A DNA stretch of 64,000 bases from Pseudomonas sp. M30-35 (GCF_002163625.1 NZ_CP020892.1:1240001-1304000), one strand, 5' to 3'; shown: positions 44,945 through 54,770, counted from the first letter of the stretch. The notes: generated from the sequence alone by a model not told the origin. Made by a program: numbers and translations.

Positions 44945-45337
44945 TTATTTGACCTTGATATTGCAGTCGAAGGTTTGGGCGGGTGCTACGTCGGTTTCCC
45001 ATGGGCGCTGGTAGGTCATTAGCAGGTGACCTTCGCCGGGTTGTTTAGCCGTATAGCGCCAAGTTGATTTACCTGCACTGCCAACCAGTGCTGCATCTTC
45101 AGGGTTGCTGTAGACCTCTGGGCCGAGGCTGGTTAGAACAGTCGGAGCCGCATCGCGTACAACCCAGCGAAACCCTGTGGTGGGGTTGCTTGGCAAGGTG
45201 ATAATCAGTTGTTGGCCGGTGGTTAGCGACAGTGGGCAATCGCTTTGCTGTTGCACATTAACCGTACTGGAGTGGGTGGCGCAGCCTGCCAGTAACGCAA
45301 GGCTGAGTGGCGGCAGTAAACGGTAAACTGCGGTCAT
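44945..45337 (-). CDS. icp: Chagasin-type inhibitor of cysteine peptidases, lipoprotein
   Basis: 130 residues. A lipoprotein signal peptide with lipobox LLAGC is followed by one inhibitor I42 domain. The signature loops are visible: NPTTGFRW (about 52-59), a GSAGKSTWRY strand and YQRPWE near the C-terminus. Such proteins block papain-like peptidases in the periplasm or outside. In P. aeruginosa a homologue at the same locus (PA0778) is named icp. It lies downstream of the Lon gene by 175 bp. Confidence 0.82.
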   Translation of the reverse strand: MTAVYRLLPPLSLALLAGCATHSSTVNVQQQSDCPLSLTTGQQLIITLPSNPTTGFRWVVRDAAPTVLTSLGPEVYSNPEDAALVGSAGKSTWRYTAKQPGEGHLLMTYQRPWETDVAPAQTFDCNIKVK

Positions 45338-45512
45338 GTTTAGCTCCGGTGATTCAAAAGGCTATTCAGCATAGCTCCAGTCGATGCGAAAACGTAAGCC
45401 CAATTGCATCGAAACAGCCTATGCACTCATGTTTCAAGTAAGCGTCGGCAATCGTGTGGGTAACAAGGGTTCACCCGATATTCGTCGGCCGAACCCTTGC
45501 AACTTGCTGACT

Positions 45513-47903
45513 TTAATCAAATAGTACTTTGGCTACATCGCTATAGCGTTTGGCGAAATGCACGGTGATGCCTTCTTTCAAATAGTCTGGCAACTCCTCA
45601 AACGAGCCTCGGTTGGCATCAGGCAGAATCAACTCATGGATTTTTTGCCTGCGAGCTGCGATGACTTTCTCGCGAACCCCGCCAATCGGCAACACCTGCC
45701 CGGTTAACGTCAGTTCGCCGGTCATGGCCACACCTTTTTTTGGCACTTGGTTACGCGCCAGAGAGAGCAGAGCGCTGGCCATGGTCACACCTGCGCTTGG
45801 GCCGTCTTTCGGGGTGGCACCTTCGGGTACGTGAAGGTGAATAAACGCTTGATCGAAGAAGCTACTATCGCCGCCAAATTTTTTCAGATTCGAGCTGATG
45901 TAGCTGTAAGCGATTTCAGCGGACTCCTTCATCACATCGCCCAGTTGGCCGGTGAGTTTGAAACCACGATTCAAGGTATGGATGCGGGTGGCCTCTATCG
46001 GTAGCGTAGCACCGCCCATGCTGGTCCACGCCAGCCCGGTGATAACGCCTTTACCGGACAGCACTTGCTCATTGCGGAACACTGCGATGCCTAAATAGCG
46101 CTCAAGGTCCTTGTGGCCAATTTTGACCGGAGTGTCTGGGGTATCCAGCAATTGAACCACGGCTTTGCGCACCAGTTTGCCGAGTTGCTTTTCAAGCTGA
46201 CGCACACCGGCTTCACGAGCGTAACCTTCAATAACACCACGCAGCGCTGCATCAGTAATGCTCAGGCTTTTTTTCGGCACACCGGCTTTTGCCAGTTGCT
46301 TTGGCCACAGGTGATGCTTGGCAATCGCCAGTTTTTCTTCGGTGATGTAACCGGAAAGACGAATAATCTCCATGCGGTCGAGCAGCGGCCCCGGAATCGA
46401 GTCGAGGGTGTTTGCGGTGCAGATGAACAGGACCTTCGACAGGTCGATGCGTAGGTCTAGATAGTGGTCAAGAAACTCGACGTTCTGCTCTGGGTCGAGG
46501 GTTTCCAGAAGCGCAGAAGCAGGGTCACCTTGAAAGCTGGCGCCCATCTTGTCGATCTCGTCGAGCATGATCACCGGGTTCATCACTTCGACTTCTTTCA
46601 GCGCTTGCACCAGTTTGCCGGGCATTGCGCCAATATAAGTACGGCGATGGCCCTTGATCTCTGCTTCGTCGCGCATACCGCCAACACTGAAACGATAAAA
46701 GGGGCGGCCTAACGACTCGGCAATTGATTTACCAATACTGGTTTTACCCACCCCAGGCGGACCGACAAGCAGCACGATAGAACCGGCGATTTCACCTTTG
46801 AACGCACCTACAGCAAGGAACTCGGTGATTCGCGATTTGATGTCATCCATGCCCGCGTGATGCTTGTCGAGCACTGTGCGCGAATGCTTGAGGTCCAGCT
46901 TGTCCTGGCCAAAGACGCCCCACGGTAACGCGGTGGCCCAGTCCAAGTAATTGCGGGTCACAGCGTACTCAGGGGAGCCGGTTTCCAATATGGATAACTT
47001 GCCCAGCTCTTCGTCTATACGTTTGCGCGCCTGCTCAGACAGGGTTTTACCTTCAAGGCGCTGCTCGAACTGTTCGATATCTGCGCTGCGGTCGTCTTTG
47101 CTCAAGCCCAGTTCTTGCTGAATAATCTTCAGCTGTTCCTTGAGAAAGAACTCGCGTTGATGCTCAGAAATTTTCCGGTTTACCTCAGCGGATAGCTCGC
47201 CTTGCAGGCGCGCGACCTCAACCTCTTTACGCAGCAGTGGCAGCACTTTCTCCATGCGTTTAAGCATCGGCACGGTGTCGAGAACTTCTTGCAGTTCCTT
47301 GCCCGGCACGGTGGTCAAGGCGGCAGCAAAGTCGGTCAGCGGGGACGGATCGTTAGGGCTGAAGCGATTGAGGTAATTCTTCAACTCTTCGCTGTACAGC
47401 GGGTTGAGCGGCAGCAGCTCTTTGATCGCATTGATCAGCGCCATGCCATAGGCTTTGATCTCATCACGCGACTCGAGCAGGGTTTTTGGGTATTCAACTT
47501 CTGCCAGATAGGGTGGTTTACGGCTTAACCAGCCACGAATACGCACACGGGTCAGGCCCTGCGCGACAAACTGCAGCTTGCCACCTTCTTCCGAGGCATT
47601 GAGCACACGCACCAATGTGCCGTGCTCGGGTAGGGAATCGGGGTCAAAACTTGCCGAGCCATCAGCCGGCGGATTATCCACGAAGAACAGTGCCAAGCTC
47701 TTGTGCTGCGTATCACTCACGCGCTTGAGAGTCGAGCTCCAGGGCTCGGGGTTGACGATGATCGGCAACACCTGAGCCGGGAAGAGTGGGCGGTTATGGA
47801 TGGGAATCACGTACAGCTTGTCTGGTAGTTGCTGATTAGGCAGGGCCAGACGTTGATCATCCTGATTTTCTGGTTCTACGACGATATCGTTATCTTCGTT
47901 CAT
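45513..47903 (-). CDS. lon: Lon-family ATP-dependent protease (AsrA/Lon2-type)
   Basis: 796 residues from the ATG at 47903 (AGGTG upstream), rejecting a longer in-frame reading to 47999. It has an N-terminal substrate-binding domain (from LYVIPIHNRPLFPAQVLPI), an AAA+ module with Walker A GPPGVGKTS and Walker B VIMLDEIDKMG, and a protease domain with catalytic serine in GPSAGVTMA and partner lysine in VREKVIAARR. Its position next to icp and pruR matches P. aeruginosa PA0779 (AsrA), a second Lon-like protease linked to heat and aminoglycoside stress, not the clpX-adjacent Lon. Confidence 0.93.
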   Translation of the reverse strand: MNEDNDIVVEPENQDDQRLALPNQQLPDKLYVIPIHNRPLFPAQVLPIIVNPEPWSSTLKRVSDTQHKSLALFFVDNPPADGSASFDPDSLPEHGTLVRVLNASEEGGKLQFVAQGLTRVRIRGWLSRKPPYLAEVEYPKTLLESRDEIKAYGMALINAIKELLPLNPLYSEELKNYLNRFSPNDPSPLTDFAAALTTVPGKELQEVLDTVPMLKRMEKVLPLLRKEVEVARLQGELSAEVNRKISEHQREFFLKEQLKIIQQELGLSKDDRSADIEQFEQRLEGKTLSEQARKRIDEELGKLSILETGSPEYAVTRNYLDWATALPWGVFGQDKLDLKHSRTVLDKHHAGMDDIKSRITEFLAVGAFKGEIAGSIVLLVGPPGVGKTSIGKSIAESLGRPFYRFSVGGMRDEAEIKGHRRTYIGAMPGKLVQALKEVEVMNPVIMLDEIDKMGASFQGDPASALLETLDPEQNVEFLDHYLDLRIDLSKVLFICTANTLDSIPGPLLDRMEIIRLSGYITEEKLAIAKHHLWPKQLAKAGVPKKSLSITDAALRGVIEGYAREAGVRQLEKQLGKLVRKAVVQLLDTPDTPVKIGHKDLERYLGIAVFRNEQVLSGKGVITGLAWTSMGGATLPIEATRIHTLNRGFKLTGQLGDVMKESAEIAYSYISSNLKKFGGDSSFFDQAFIHLHVPEGATPKDGPSAGVTMASALLSLARNQVPKKGVAMTGELTLTGQVLPIGGVREKVIAARRQKIHELILPDANRGSFEELPDYLKEGITVHFAKRYSDVAKVLFD

Positions 47904-48041
47904 GCTGCACCTGCAATTGGGCGATGACATAAACATGGGGGATAATTTGGTTTTTTCAATCGTTCGTTGCCTGCGGCGCAATGTCACTGTGACGTCCATT
48001 GGTCGTCGACAGTGCTGTTTTGGCCCTTTAAGGGGTAAAAT

Positions 48042-48824
48042 GTGCCATCACTTAATGGACGCCGTCTTGCGATGCTCAATGCCCGTCTAATTCGACTCGA
48101 TGATAAAGCCCACGAACATACCCACGACCACCATCAATTGGTGTTGTCGCTGTCTGGGCGCGCAGAATTCGAGGTGAATGGCAGTGGCGGAGAGGTCTGC
48201 CGGATGCGCGCCTGCCTGGTTCCTGGCGATGCAGATCACCAGTTTGCCGGCATGGGTGATAACCGCATGTTGATCATCGACCTCGATGAGCAGGACACCA
48301 CCAGCGAAGATCTCGAGTTGTTGGCGCACTTGTTTGAGACGCCGCGTTATCCCCAGTTGGATGCGGATTTTCAGCACTTGCTCAGCTATGCGGGCGCCGA
48401 GCTGGAACGCTATGGCAGTGACCTGATTCTTGCGCGCTCGCTGGGCGGGGTGCTGTTGCGTGCGTTGCACTTGCGCCTGTTTGGCGAGCAACGAAACCGT
48501 GTCAGCGGTTCACTCAATTTGGAACGCTTGGATCAGTACATCGTTGAGAACCTGGCGCGGCGTATCAGCGTTGCCGAGCTGGCTCAGACTGTCTGCCTGA
48601 GCCCGAGCCACTTCCACGCTCAGTTCAAAGAAAGCGTTGGCCTGACTCCGCATCAATACCTGCTTAAAAGCCGTCTTGATCGAGCCGCGCGCTTGCTCCG
48701 TGAAAGCAACCTGCCGCTGATTCGGATTGCCGAGGAGTGTGGTTTCTCTTCACAAAGCGCTCTGACTACAGCAATGCGCCGTTATATGGGCCTGACCCCC
48801 AAGCGTATGCGCAAGCCTGAGTAA
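48042..48824 (+). CDS. pruR: AraC-family regulator of proline use, PruR
   Basis: 260 residues from a GTG at 48042, preferred because AAGGGG lies 6 nt upstream; an ATG at 48072 has no SD. An N-terminal cupin-like domain (HEHTHDHHQLVLSLSGRAEF) is followed by two helix-turn-helix motifs (ISVAELAQTVCLSPSHFHAQFKESVG and LIRIAEECGFSSQSALTTAMRRYMG). By position upstream of putA it corresponds to PruR, which activates putA/putP in response to proline in P. aeruginosa. It diverges from lon. Confidence 0.85.
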   Translation: MPSLNGRRLAMLNARLIRLDDKAHEHTHDHHQLVLSLSGRAEFEVNGSGGEVCRMRACLVPGDADHQFAGMGDNRMLIIDLDEQDTTSEDLELLAHLFETPRYPQLDADFQHLLSYAGAELERYGSDLILARSLGGVLLRALHLRLFGEQRNRVSGSLNLERLDQYIVENLARRISVAELAQTVCLSPSHFHAQFKESVGLTPHQYLLKSRLDRAARLLRESNLPLIRIAEECGFSSQSALTTAMRRYMGLTPKRMRKPE

Positions 48825-48958
48825 GCGGGTGTTTGCGCCATAATCTGATATTTTTAACAGCGCCTGCCGGTTTGATTGAACGGCTCATTCTGCGCGCGCC
48901 TATGATTGACGCGCACCTATCATTGATCAGTAATTATTGGATTTCAGGAGGATCTGCT

Positions 48959-49426
48959 TTGGCCGAGCAACAGTCACCCGTTACCTGGCAAATCAAACAT
49001 CACAGTGAGCTTGGCGTCGCTGATGTATACGCTGCTTTAAAGCTGCGCAGCGCGGTTTTCGTGGTCGAGCAGAATTGTGTCTACACTGATATCGATGGTC
49101 TCGACATGCTCGGTGAAACGCGTCATTTACTGGCATGGCAGGGCGATACGCTGGTTGCGTATTTACGCTTGCTTGATCCTGCGCAAAACGATTCGAATGT
49201 TGTGATCGGTCGTGTGGTTACCGACCCGTCAGCGCGCGGCACTGGCTTAGGCCACAAGATGATGGGACATGCTCTCGAAGCCTGTGCTGAGTATTGGTCA
49301 GAGTTGCCGATTTACATGTCAGCGCAAGCACATCTGCAAGGCTATTACGGGCGTTATGGTTTTGTTGCATGCAGCGAAATTTATCTTGAAGACGGCATCG
49401 AGCATGTCGGGATGCGTCGCCTTTAA
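48959..49426 (+). CDS. elaA: ElaA-like GNAT acetyltransferase
   Basis: 155 residues from a TTG at 48959. This start is supported by a perfect AGGAGG 7 nt upstream and by the N-terminus LAEQQSPVTWQIKHHSEL; the 42 upstream codons look non-coding. GNAT features: RSAVFVVEQNCVYTDIDGLD (ElaA type), an acetyl-CoA loop VVTDPSARGTGLGHKMM and GYYGRYGFV. Substrate unknown. It lies between pruR and putA, 134 bp after pruR, without evidence of a link to proline. Confidence 0.85.
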   Translation: MAEQQSPVTWQIKHHSELGVADVYAALKLRSAVFVVEQNCVYTDIDGLDMLGETRHLLAWQGDTLVAYLRLLDPAQNDSNVVIGRVVTDPSARGTGLGHKMMGHALEACAEYWSELPIYMSAQAHLQGYYGRYGFVACSEIYLEDGIEHVGMRRL

Positions 49427-49805
49427 TTGTCACTGCGCGTCATTATGGTGCGCAGTGGCCACCGCCCGAAATACTCGATTTACGTGTTTGCTCGGCGCTG
49501 ACTGATTTTGTCGATGAAGACAGCATCTGGCTGAATCTGAGCGGCTTGCTCCTTCTAGTCCGGGCGGTGTAGCCGCTTACAGGTGTTTTTAGGCAAAAAA
49601 AGCATCTTGAATTAGTTCCTTGCCCCATAGTTTTTTGCAAAAACTCCAGAGGTTTTAGTAAGAAGCTGTAATCACTCTGCCACTAAATTCAGACATCCAA
49701 TTGCGTCGAGTTTGTTGCCTTGCGTTTTGTCGTCCGGGCAACACATCTGCACCCTATGTATGCACAGACGCTTACAACAACAGTCTCCAGAAGAGGATGG
49801 GCGTG
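49427..49805 (+). promoter_or_regulatory. putA upstream region (379 bp)
   Basis: No complete gene is seen. It contains a perfect 8-bp hairpin CACTGCGC/GCGCAGTG (49431-49457), the likely 3' end of the acetyltransferase mRNA. An inverted repeat TGTTGCC/GGCAACA (49713-49743) could bind a regulator. An A-rich leader AACAACAG at 49776-49783 is close to the Hfq/Crc motif AANAANAA. A 60-codon open frame without a start codon runs from 49390 to 49572. The promoter itself was not identified with confidence. Confidence 0.45.
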
Positions 49806-52800
49806 ATGTTTAAAGCCAGTCACGTCTTGCAGGACGAGTTCCTAACCCGGATCTCTGCCGCCAAGGCCGCCGATTTTTTCCCTGTCATCAGCGCTAATTA
49901 CAGCGTTGACGAGGCAGCCTATCTCACTGAGCTTTTAGAGCTCGCCGACCCCGGTGAAGCAGGCATTGAGGCTATCCGCCAGAATGCCCGCACATTGATT
50001 GAACATGTGCGTAGCCGGGACAATGCCGTCGATACCCTCGACGCACTTCTTCGTCAGTACAGCCTCGACACCCAGGAAGGGCTGATGCTCATGTGCCTGG
50101 CCGAGGCTTTGCTGCGGGTGCCGGATGCTGTCACTGCCGATGCGTTGATCCGCGACAAGCTCAGCGCTGCCGAGTGGGAACGCCACTTAGGTAAGAGTGA
50201 CAGCGTTCTGGTCAACTTTGCTGCCTGGGGCTTGGTCATGACCGGCAAGGTGGTTGACCCGGAAACAGCAGACGGCCGCCCAAAAAACGTGTTGGGCAAG
50301 TTGATCAAGCGTTCCGGCGAGCCGGTTATTCGCGCGGCGATGAACCAGGCCATGAAACTCATGGGCAAGCAGTTCGTACTGGGTCGGACCATCAGTGAAG
50401 CACTGAAAAATGGCCGCCCGGAGCGTGAAAAAGGTTACAGCTATTCCTTTGATATGTTGGGTGAAGCAGCGCTGACCGTTGAAGACGCCGACAAGTACAT
50501 GGCCGACTATCGTCAGGCGATTGATACCGTTGGCGCTGAGCCGCAAGTTGGTAAAGGCCCGCGTCCATCGGTATCGATCAAACTTTCGGCGCTGCACCCG
50601 CGCTATGAAGTGGCTCAGCGTGAGCGCGTACTGATTGAATTGTTCGATAACGTGCGCGAGTTGTGTGTGCGTGCCCGCAAGCTGGACGTTGGCATCTCGA
50701 TCGATGCCGAAGAAGCTGATCGCCTTGAGCTGTCGCTCGAACTCTACGAAAAGCTCCTGCGTGACCCGGCAATTGCAGGTTGGGGTGAAGTGGGTCTGGT
50801 CATTCAGGCTTACTCCAAGCGTTGCTTGCCAGTGCTGGTATGGCTGACCTTGTTGGGCAAAGAACTCGGCGAAAAAATGCCTCTGCGCCTGGTCAAAGGT
50901 GCGTATTGGGACAGCGAAATCAAACAGTGCCATGTTCAGGGTCTGGATGGTTTCCCGGTATTTACCCGCAAAGAAGGCACCGACAGTTCTTACCTGGCCT
51001 GTGCCCGTTTCCTGTTGTCCGAGTTCACCCGTGGGGTGATCTATCCGCAGTTCGCCAGCCACAACGCGCACACGGTCAGCTGCATTCTGACCATGGCCGC
51101 CGCGCTGCCACAGCCGCGTGATTTCGAGTTCCAGCGCCTGCACGGCATGGGCGACGCGCTGTATGACACGGTGCTGGAAAAGCACGCGACTAATGTGCGT
51201 ATTTACGCTCCGGTTGGCGCACACAAAGACCTGCTGCCGTATCTGGTGCGTCGTCTGTTGGAAAACGGTGCGAACTCCTCGTTTGTGCATCAATTGGTTG
51301 ACCCAAGCATGCCGATTGAGTCACTTCTTGATCATCCAGTGACGCAGTTGCGCAAGTTCAAGTCGCTCAGCAATGAGAAAATTCCACTTCCGCCTGCACT
51401 GTTCGGTGCTGCTCGGAAAAACTCCCAAGGCATCAACATGAATATCGAGCACTCCTGGGCAGAATTGAACAAAGCCTACCAGCCGCACCTCAGCCGCCAA
51501 TGGCACGCAGCACCTGTAATCAATGGTGAAAAGCTCGCCGGTACTGCGCAAGATGTGCACTGCCCATATGAGTTGAGCAAGGTTGTTGGCAGCGCTGAGT
51601 TCGCGACCGCCGCCCAAGCCGCTCAAGCGCTTGATGTGTTGAGTGCTGCCTGGCCGCGCTGGAATGCCACTGCAATCGATGACCGTGCGAGTGTTTTCGA
51701 GCGCTTGGCAGACCTGCTGGAAACCCACCGTGCAGAGCTGATGGCAATGTGCACGCTGGAGGCGGGTAAGAGCCTGCAAGACGGTATCGATGAGGTGCGT
51801 GAAGCGGTTGATTTCTGCCGCTATTACGCGCAGCAAGCGCGCCTACGTTTAGGTCGTGAAGAGCTGCAAGGCCCTACTGGCGAACGTAATGAGCTGTTCC
51901 ATGAAGGGCGCGGTATTTTCGTTTGCGTCAGCCCGTGGAACTTCCCTCTGGCTATCTACTTGGGCCAGATTGCTGCAGCATTGGTTGCCGGTAACTGCGT
52001 ACTGGCTAAGCCAGCAGAGCAGACCAGCCTGATTGCTGCACGTGCTCTGGAGCTGATGTTTGAAGCGGGCTTGCCGAAAGATGTAATTGCTTTCCTGCCG
52101 GGTGATGGCGCTACTTTGGGCGGCGTATTTTGCCGTGATGCCCGTGTATCGGGTGTGTGCTTCACCGGTTCGACCGATACCGCGCGAATCATCAACCGCC
52201 AATTGGCTGAAAAACAAGGTCCAATCGCTGCCTTGATCGCCGAAACTGGCGGCCAGAACGCGATGATCGTTGACTCGACAGCACTGCCTGAGCAGGTGGT
52301 TAAAGACGCCGTGCAATCGGCCTTTACCAGCGCTGGCCAACGTTGTTCGGCCCTGCGCGTGCTCTATGTGCAGGCTGATATCGCCGACCGCGTGCTGGAG
52401 CTGCTCAAAGGTGCGATGGCCGAACTCAAAGTTGGTCCGACACACCTGCGTGCCAACGACATTGGCCCGGTGATCGACGCTGAAGCTAAAGCCGGTCTGG
52501 ATGCTCACGTTGCTAAGCTCAAAGGCGAAGGCAAGCTGATCGCTGAAACACAAATGCCAGCTGATCTTGATGGGCATTTCGTGGCGCCTGTGGCGTTTGA
52601 AATTAGCGGCATCAACGAATTGGAGAAAGAAAACTTTGGCCCGATCCTGCACGTAGTGCGCTATCAGGCCAGCGAGCTGGAAGCGGTGGTCGGCGCTATC
52701 AACGGCACCGGTTACGGCTTGACCCTTGGGGTTCACAGCCGTAACGAAGAAACCGCCGCACGCATCGAAGCCTTGGCGCGCGTCGGTAACCTGTACATCA

Positions 52801-52985
52801 ACCGCAACCAGATCGGTGCGGTAGTCGGTGTGCAACCGTTTGGTGGTTGTGGTCTATCCGGTACGGGTCCAAAAGCCGGTGGGCCAAGCTACTTATTGCG
52901 CTTTGTTAACGAGCGTACGACTTCGGTGAACACCACCGCAGTCGGAGGTAATGCGTCGTTGCTATCATTGGGCGACGAGGTTTAA
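49806..52985 (+). CDS. putA: Bifunctional proline dehydrogenase / P5C dehydrogenase
   Basis: 1059 residues from the ATG at 49806, matching the family start MFKASHVLQDEF. There is no N-terminal ribbon-helix-helix domain, so this is the bifunctional rather than the self-regulating form. The proline dehydrogenase (FAD) barrel spans about 190-500 (RPSVSIKLSALHPRYE, RLVKGAYWDSEIK). The P5C dehydrogenase part spans about 560-1040, with FTGSTDTAR, general base in AETGGQNAMIVDS and nucleophile cysteine in SAGQRCSALRVLY. It converts proline to glutamate with channelled P5C. A terminator follows, then putP. Confidence 0.97.
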   Translation: MFKASHVLQDEFLTRISAAKAADFFPVISANYSVDEAAYLTELLELADPGEAGIEAIRQNARTLIEHVRSRDNAVDTLDALLRQYSLDTQEGLMLMCLAEALLRVPDAVTADALIRDKLSAAEWERHLGKSDSVLVNFAAWGLVMTGKVVDPETADGRPKNVLGKLIKRSGEPVIRAAMNQAMKLMGKQFVLGRTISEALKNGRPEREKGYSYSFDMLGEAALTVEDADKYMADYRQAIDTVGAEPQVGKGPRPSVSIKLSALHPRYEVAQRERVLIELFDNVRELCVRARKLDVGISIDAEEADRLELSLELYEKLLRDPAIAGWGEVGLVIQAYSKRCLPVLVWLTLLGKELGEKMPLRLVKGAYWDSEIKQCHVQGLDGFPVFTRKEGTDSSYLACARFLLSEFTRGVIYPQFASHNAHTVSCILTMAAALPQPRDFEFQRLHGMGDALYDTVLEKHATNVRIYAPVGAHKDLLPYLVRRLLENGANSSFVHQLVDPSMPIESLLDHPVTQLRKFKSLSNEKIPLPPALFGAARKNSQGINMNIEHSWAELNKAYQPHLSRQWHAAPVINGEKLAGTAQDVHCPYELSKVVGSAEFATAAQAAQALDVLSAAWPRWNATAIDDRASVFERLADLLETHRAELMAMCTLEAGKSLQDGIDEVREAVDFCRYYAQQARLRLGREELQGPTGERNELFHEGRGIFVCVSPWNFPLAIYLGQIAAALVAGNCVLAKPAEQTSLIAARALELMFEAGLPKDVIAFLPGDGATLGGVFCRDARVSGVCFTGSTDTARIINRQLAEKQGPIAALIAETGGQNAMIVDSTALPEQVVKDAVQSAFTSAGQRCSALRVLYVQADIADRVLELLKGAMAELKVGPTHLRANDIGPVIDAEAKAGLDAHVAKLKGEGKLIAETQMPADLDGHFVAPVAFEISGINELEKENFGPILHVVRYQASELEAVVGAINGTGYGLTLGVHSRNEETAARIEALARVGNLYINRNQIGAVVGVQPFGGCGLSGTGPKAGGPSYLLRFVNERTTSVNTTAVGGNASLLSLGDEV

Positions 52986-52993
52986 ACAGTTTT

Positions 52994-53028
52994 ACGGGCG
53001 GGTGCCTTCGGGCCTCGCCCGTTGTTTT
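52994..53028 (+). terminator. Terminator after putA
   Basis: A stem of about 12 bp (ACGGGCGGG.GCC / GGCCTCGCCCGT, one bulged T) capped by a stable TTCG loop is followed by TGTTTTATT, 9 bp past the putA stop. It separates putA from putP. Confidence 0.85.
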
Positions 53029-53234
53029 ATTGAGGGCTCAAAAGAGTCTGAAGTTGGATGAGTGACCTGAGGGCGGGTTGCTCAATCTTAAAGAGGGGGC
53101 CGGTTGTTCTGATATTGCGCTGAGCTGGGCTTTCCGGCCGCAGGGTATAGACAACGTATCCGCTTTGTTACGTGCGGGCGCTACACGCGAACGCGGTTTG
53201 CCATACAGGGCACGGGTCAACCCCGTGCTGCCAT

Positions 53235-53242
53235 AACAACAA
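53235..53242 (+). promoter_or_regulatory. Hfq/Crc motif at putP
   Basis: AACAACAA fits AANAANAA exactly and lies just ahead of the GAGAGGGG ribosome-binding region of putP. This fits catabolite repression of proline uptake. Confidence 0.55.
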
Positions 53243-53261
53243 ACGAGAGGGGACCACCCCA

Positions 53262-54749
53262 ATGACAGCTAACACACCCATGCTAGTCACCTTCGTGGTG
53301 TACATTACTTTGATGATCGGGATTGGCTTATTCGCCTATCTGCGTACCAAAAACTTATCCGATTACATCCTTGGTGGCCGTAGCCTCGGCAGCTATGTAA
53401 CTGCGCTGTCTGCGGGTGCATCGGACATGAGTGGCTGGTTGTTGATGGGCTTGCCGGGCGCCGTGTACTTGTCGGGCCTGTCTGAAGGCTGGATTGCCAT
53501 TGGTTTGGTGATTGGTGCTTATCTGAACTGGCTGTTTGTTGCGGGTCGTCTGCGGGTACAGACCGAGCACAATGGTAATGCGCTGACGCTACCTGATTAC
53601 TTCAGCAATCGCTTCGAAGACAACAGCCGCGTGTTGCGGGTTTTTTCTGCTGTCGTCATTCTGGTGTTCTTCACCATCTATTGCGCATCTGGCGTGGTAG
53701 CTGGCGCGCGTTTGTTTGAAAGCACTTTCGGTATGCCTTACGAGACTGCGCTGTGGGCGGGTGCTGCTGCAACCATCGCCTATACTTTTATCGGCGGCTT
53801 CTTGGCTGTTAGCTGGACTGACACCGTACAAGCAACACTGATGATCTTCGCTTTGATCCTGACGCCAGTGGTTGTAATGATTGCCACCGGCGGTGTGGAT
53901 ACAACATTCGCTGCAATCGAGATGCAAGATGCCACCAACTTTGACATGTTCAAAGGCGCAACCTTTATTGGTGTGATTTCGCTGATGGCGTGGGGCCTAG
54001 GCTACTTCGGTCAACCACACATCCTGGCGCGCTTCATGGCGGCTGACTCGGTTAAAACCATTCCATCAGCACGTCGCATCTCCATGGCGTGGATGATTCT
54101 TTGCCTGATTGGTACGGTGTCGGTTGGTTTCTTCGGTATCGCTTACTTCGCTGCAAATCCTGATGTTGCGGGTCCAGTGACTGAAAACCCTGAGCGGGTC
54201 TTCATCGAGTTGGCCAAGTTGCTGTTCAACCCATGGGTTGCAGGTGTGTTGCTGTCGGCCATTCTGGCTGCGGTTATGAGTACCTTGAGCTGCCAGCTGC
54301 TGGTATGTTCGAGTGCTCTTACGGAAGACTTCTACAAAGCATTTCTGCGTAAAGATGCCTCGCAAACCGAGCTGGTTTGGGTCGGTCGTGGCATGGTACT
54401 GCTGATTGCCTTGGTTGCGATCCTGCTCGCTGCAGATCCAAATAATCGCGTGTTGGGCCTGGTGTCTTATGCGTGGGCTGGTTTCGGCGCTGCATTCGGT
54501 CCAGTGGTATTGCTCTCTGTCATGTGGGCACGCATGACCCGTAACGGTGCACTGGCAGGTATGTTGGTGGGTGCAATTACCGTGATCGTGTGGAAGAACT
54601 ACATCGGTTTGGGTCTGTACGAAATCATTCCTGGCTTCATCCTCGCAACGCTGTCCATTGTGGTCTTCAGCCTGCTGGATAAAGAGCCATCTGCAACCAT
54701 GCAGAAGCGTTTTGCTGACGCTGAGAAAGAGTACAACGCCGCTCAATAA
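53262..54749 (+). CDS. putP: Sodium/proline symporter
   Basis: 495 residues from the ATG at 53262; the ORF upstream of it is not coding. A typical SSS-family protein with about thirteen membrane helices. Key motifs are DYILGGRSLGSYVTALSAGASDMSGWLLMG near the N-terminus, with the conserved sodium-binding serines, and FGQPHILARFMA in the middle. It imports proline with Na+ for PutA. A strong terminator follows. Confidence 0.97.
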   Translation: MTANTPMLVTFVVYITLMIGIGLFAYLRTKNLSDYILGGRSLGSYVTALSAGASDMSGWLLMGLPGAVYLSGLSEGWIAIGLVIGAYLNWLFVAGRLRVQTEHNGNALTLPDYFSNRFEDNSRVLRVFSAVVILVFFTIYCASGVVAGARLFESTFGMPYETALWAGAAATIAYTFIGGFLAVSWTDTVQATLMIFALILTPVVVMIATGGVDTTFAAIEMQDATNFDMFKGATFIGVISLMAWGLGYFGQPHILARFMAADSVKTIPSARRISMAWMILCLIGTVSVGFFGIAYFAANPDVAGPVTENPERVFIELAKLLFNPWVAGVLLSAILAAVMSTLSCQLLVCSSALTEDFYKAFLRKDASQTELVWVGRGMVLLIALVAILLAADPNNRVLGLVSYAWAGFGAAFGPVVLLSVMWARMTRNGALAGMLVGAITVIVWKNYIGLGLYEIIPGFILATLSIVVFSLLDKEPSATMQKRFADAEKEYNAAQ

Positions 54750-54770
54750 TCGGTTGGATGTACTACAAAA

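Noticed and set aside
49935..52835. Long minus-strand open frames opposite putA (up to 368 codons)
   Set aside because: They are antisense to a full-length, motif-complete putA in a fixed frame relation, have no family features or SD, and are typical mirror frames in GC-rich codon usage.
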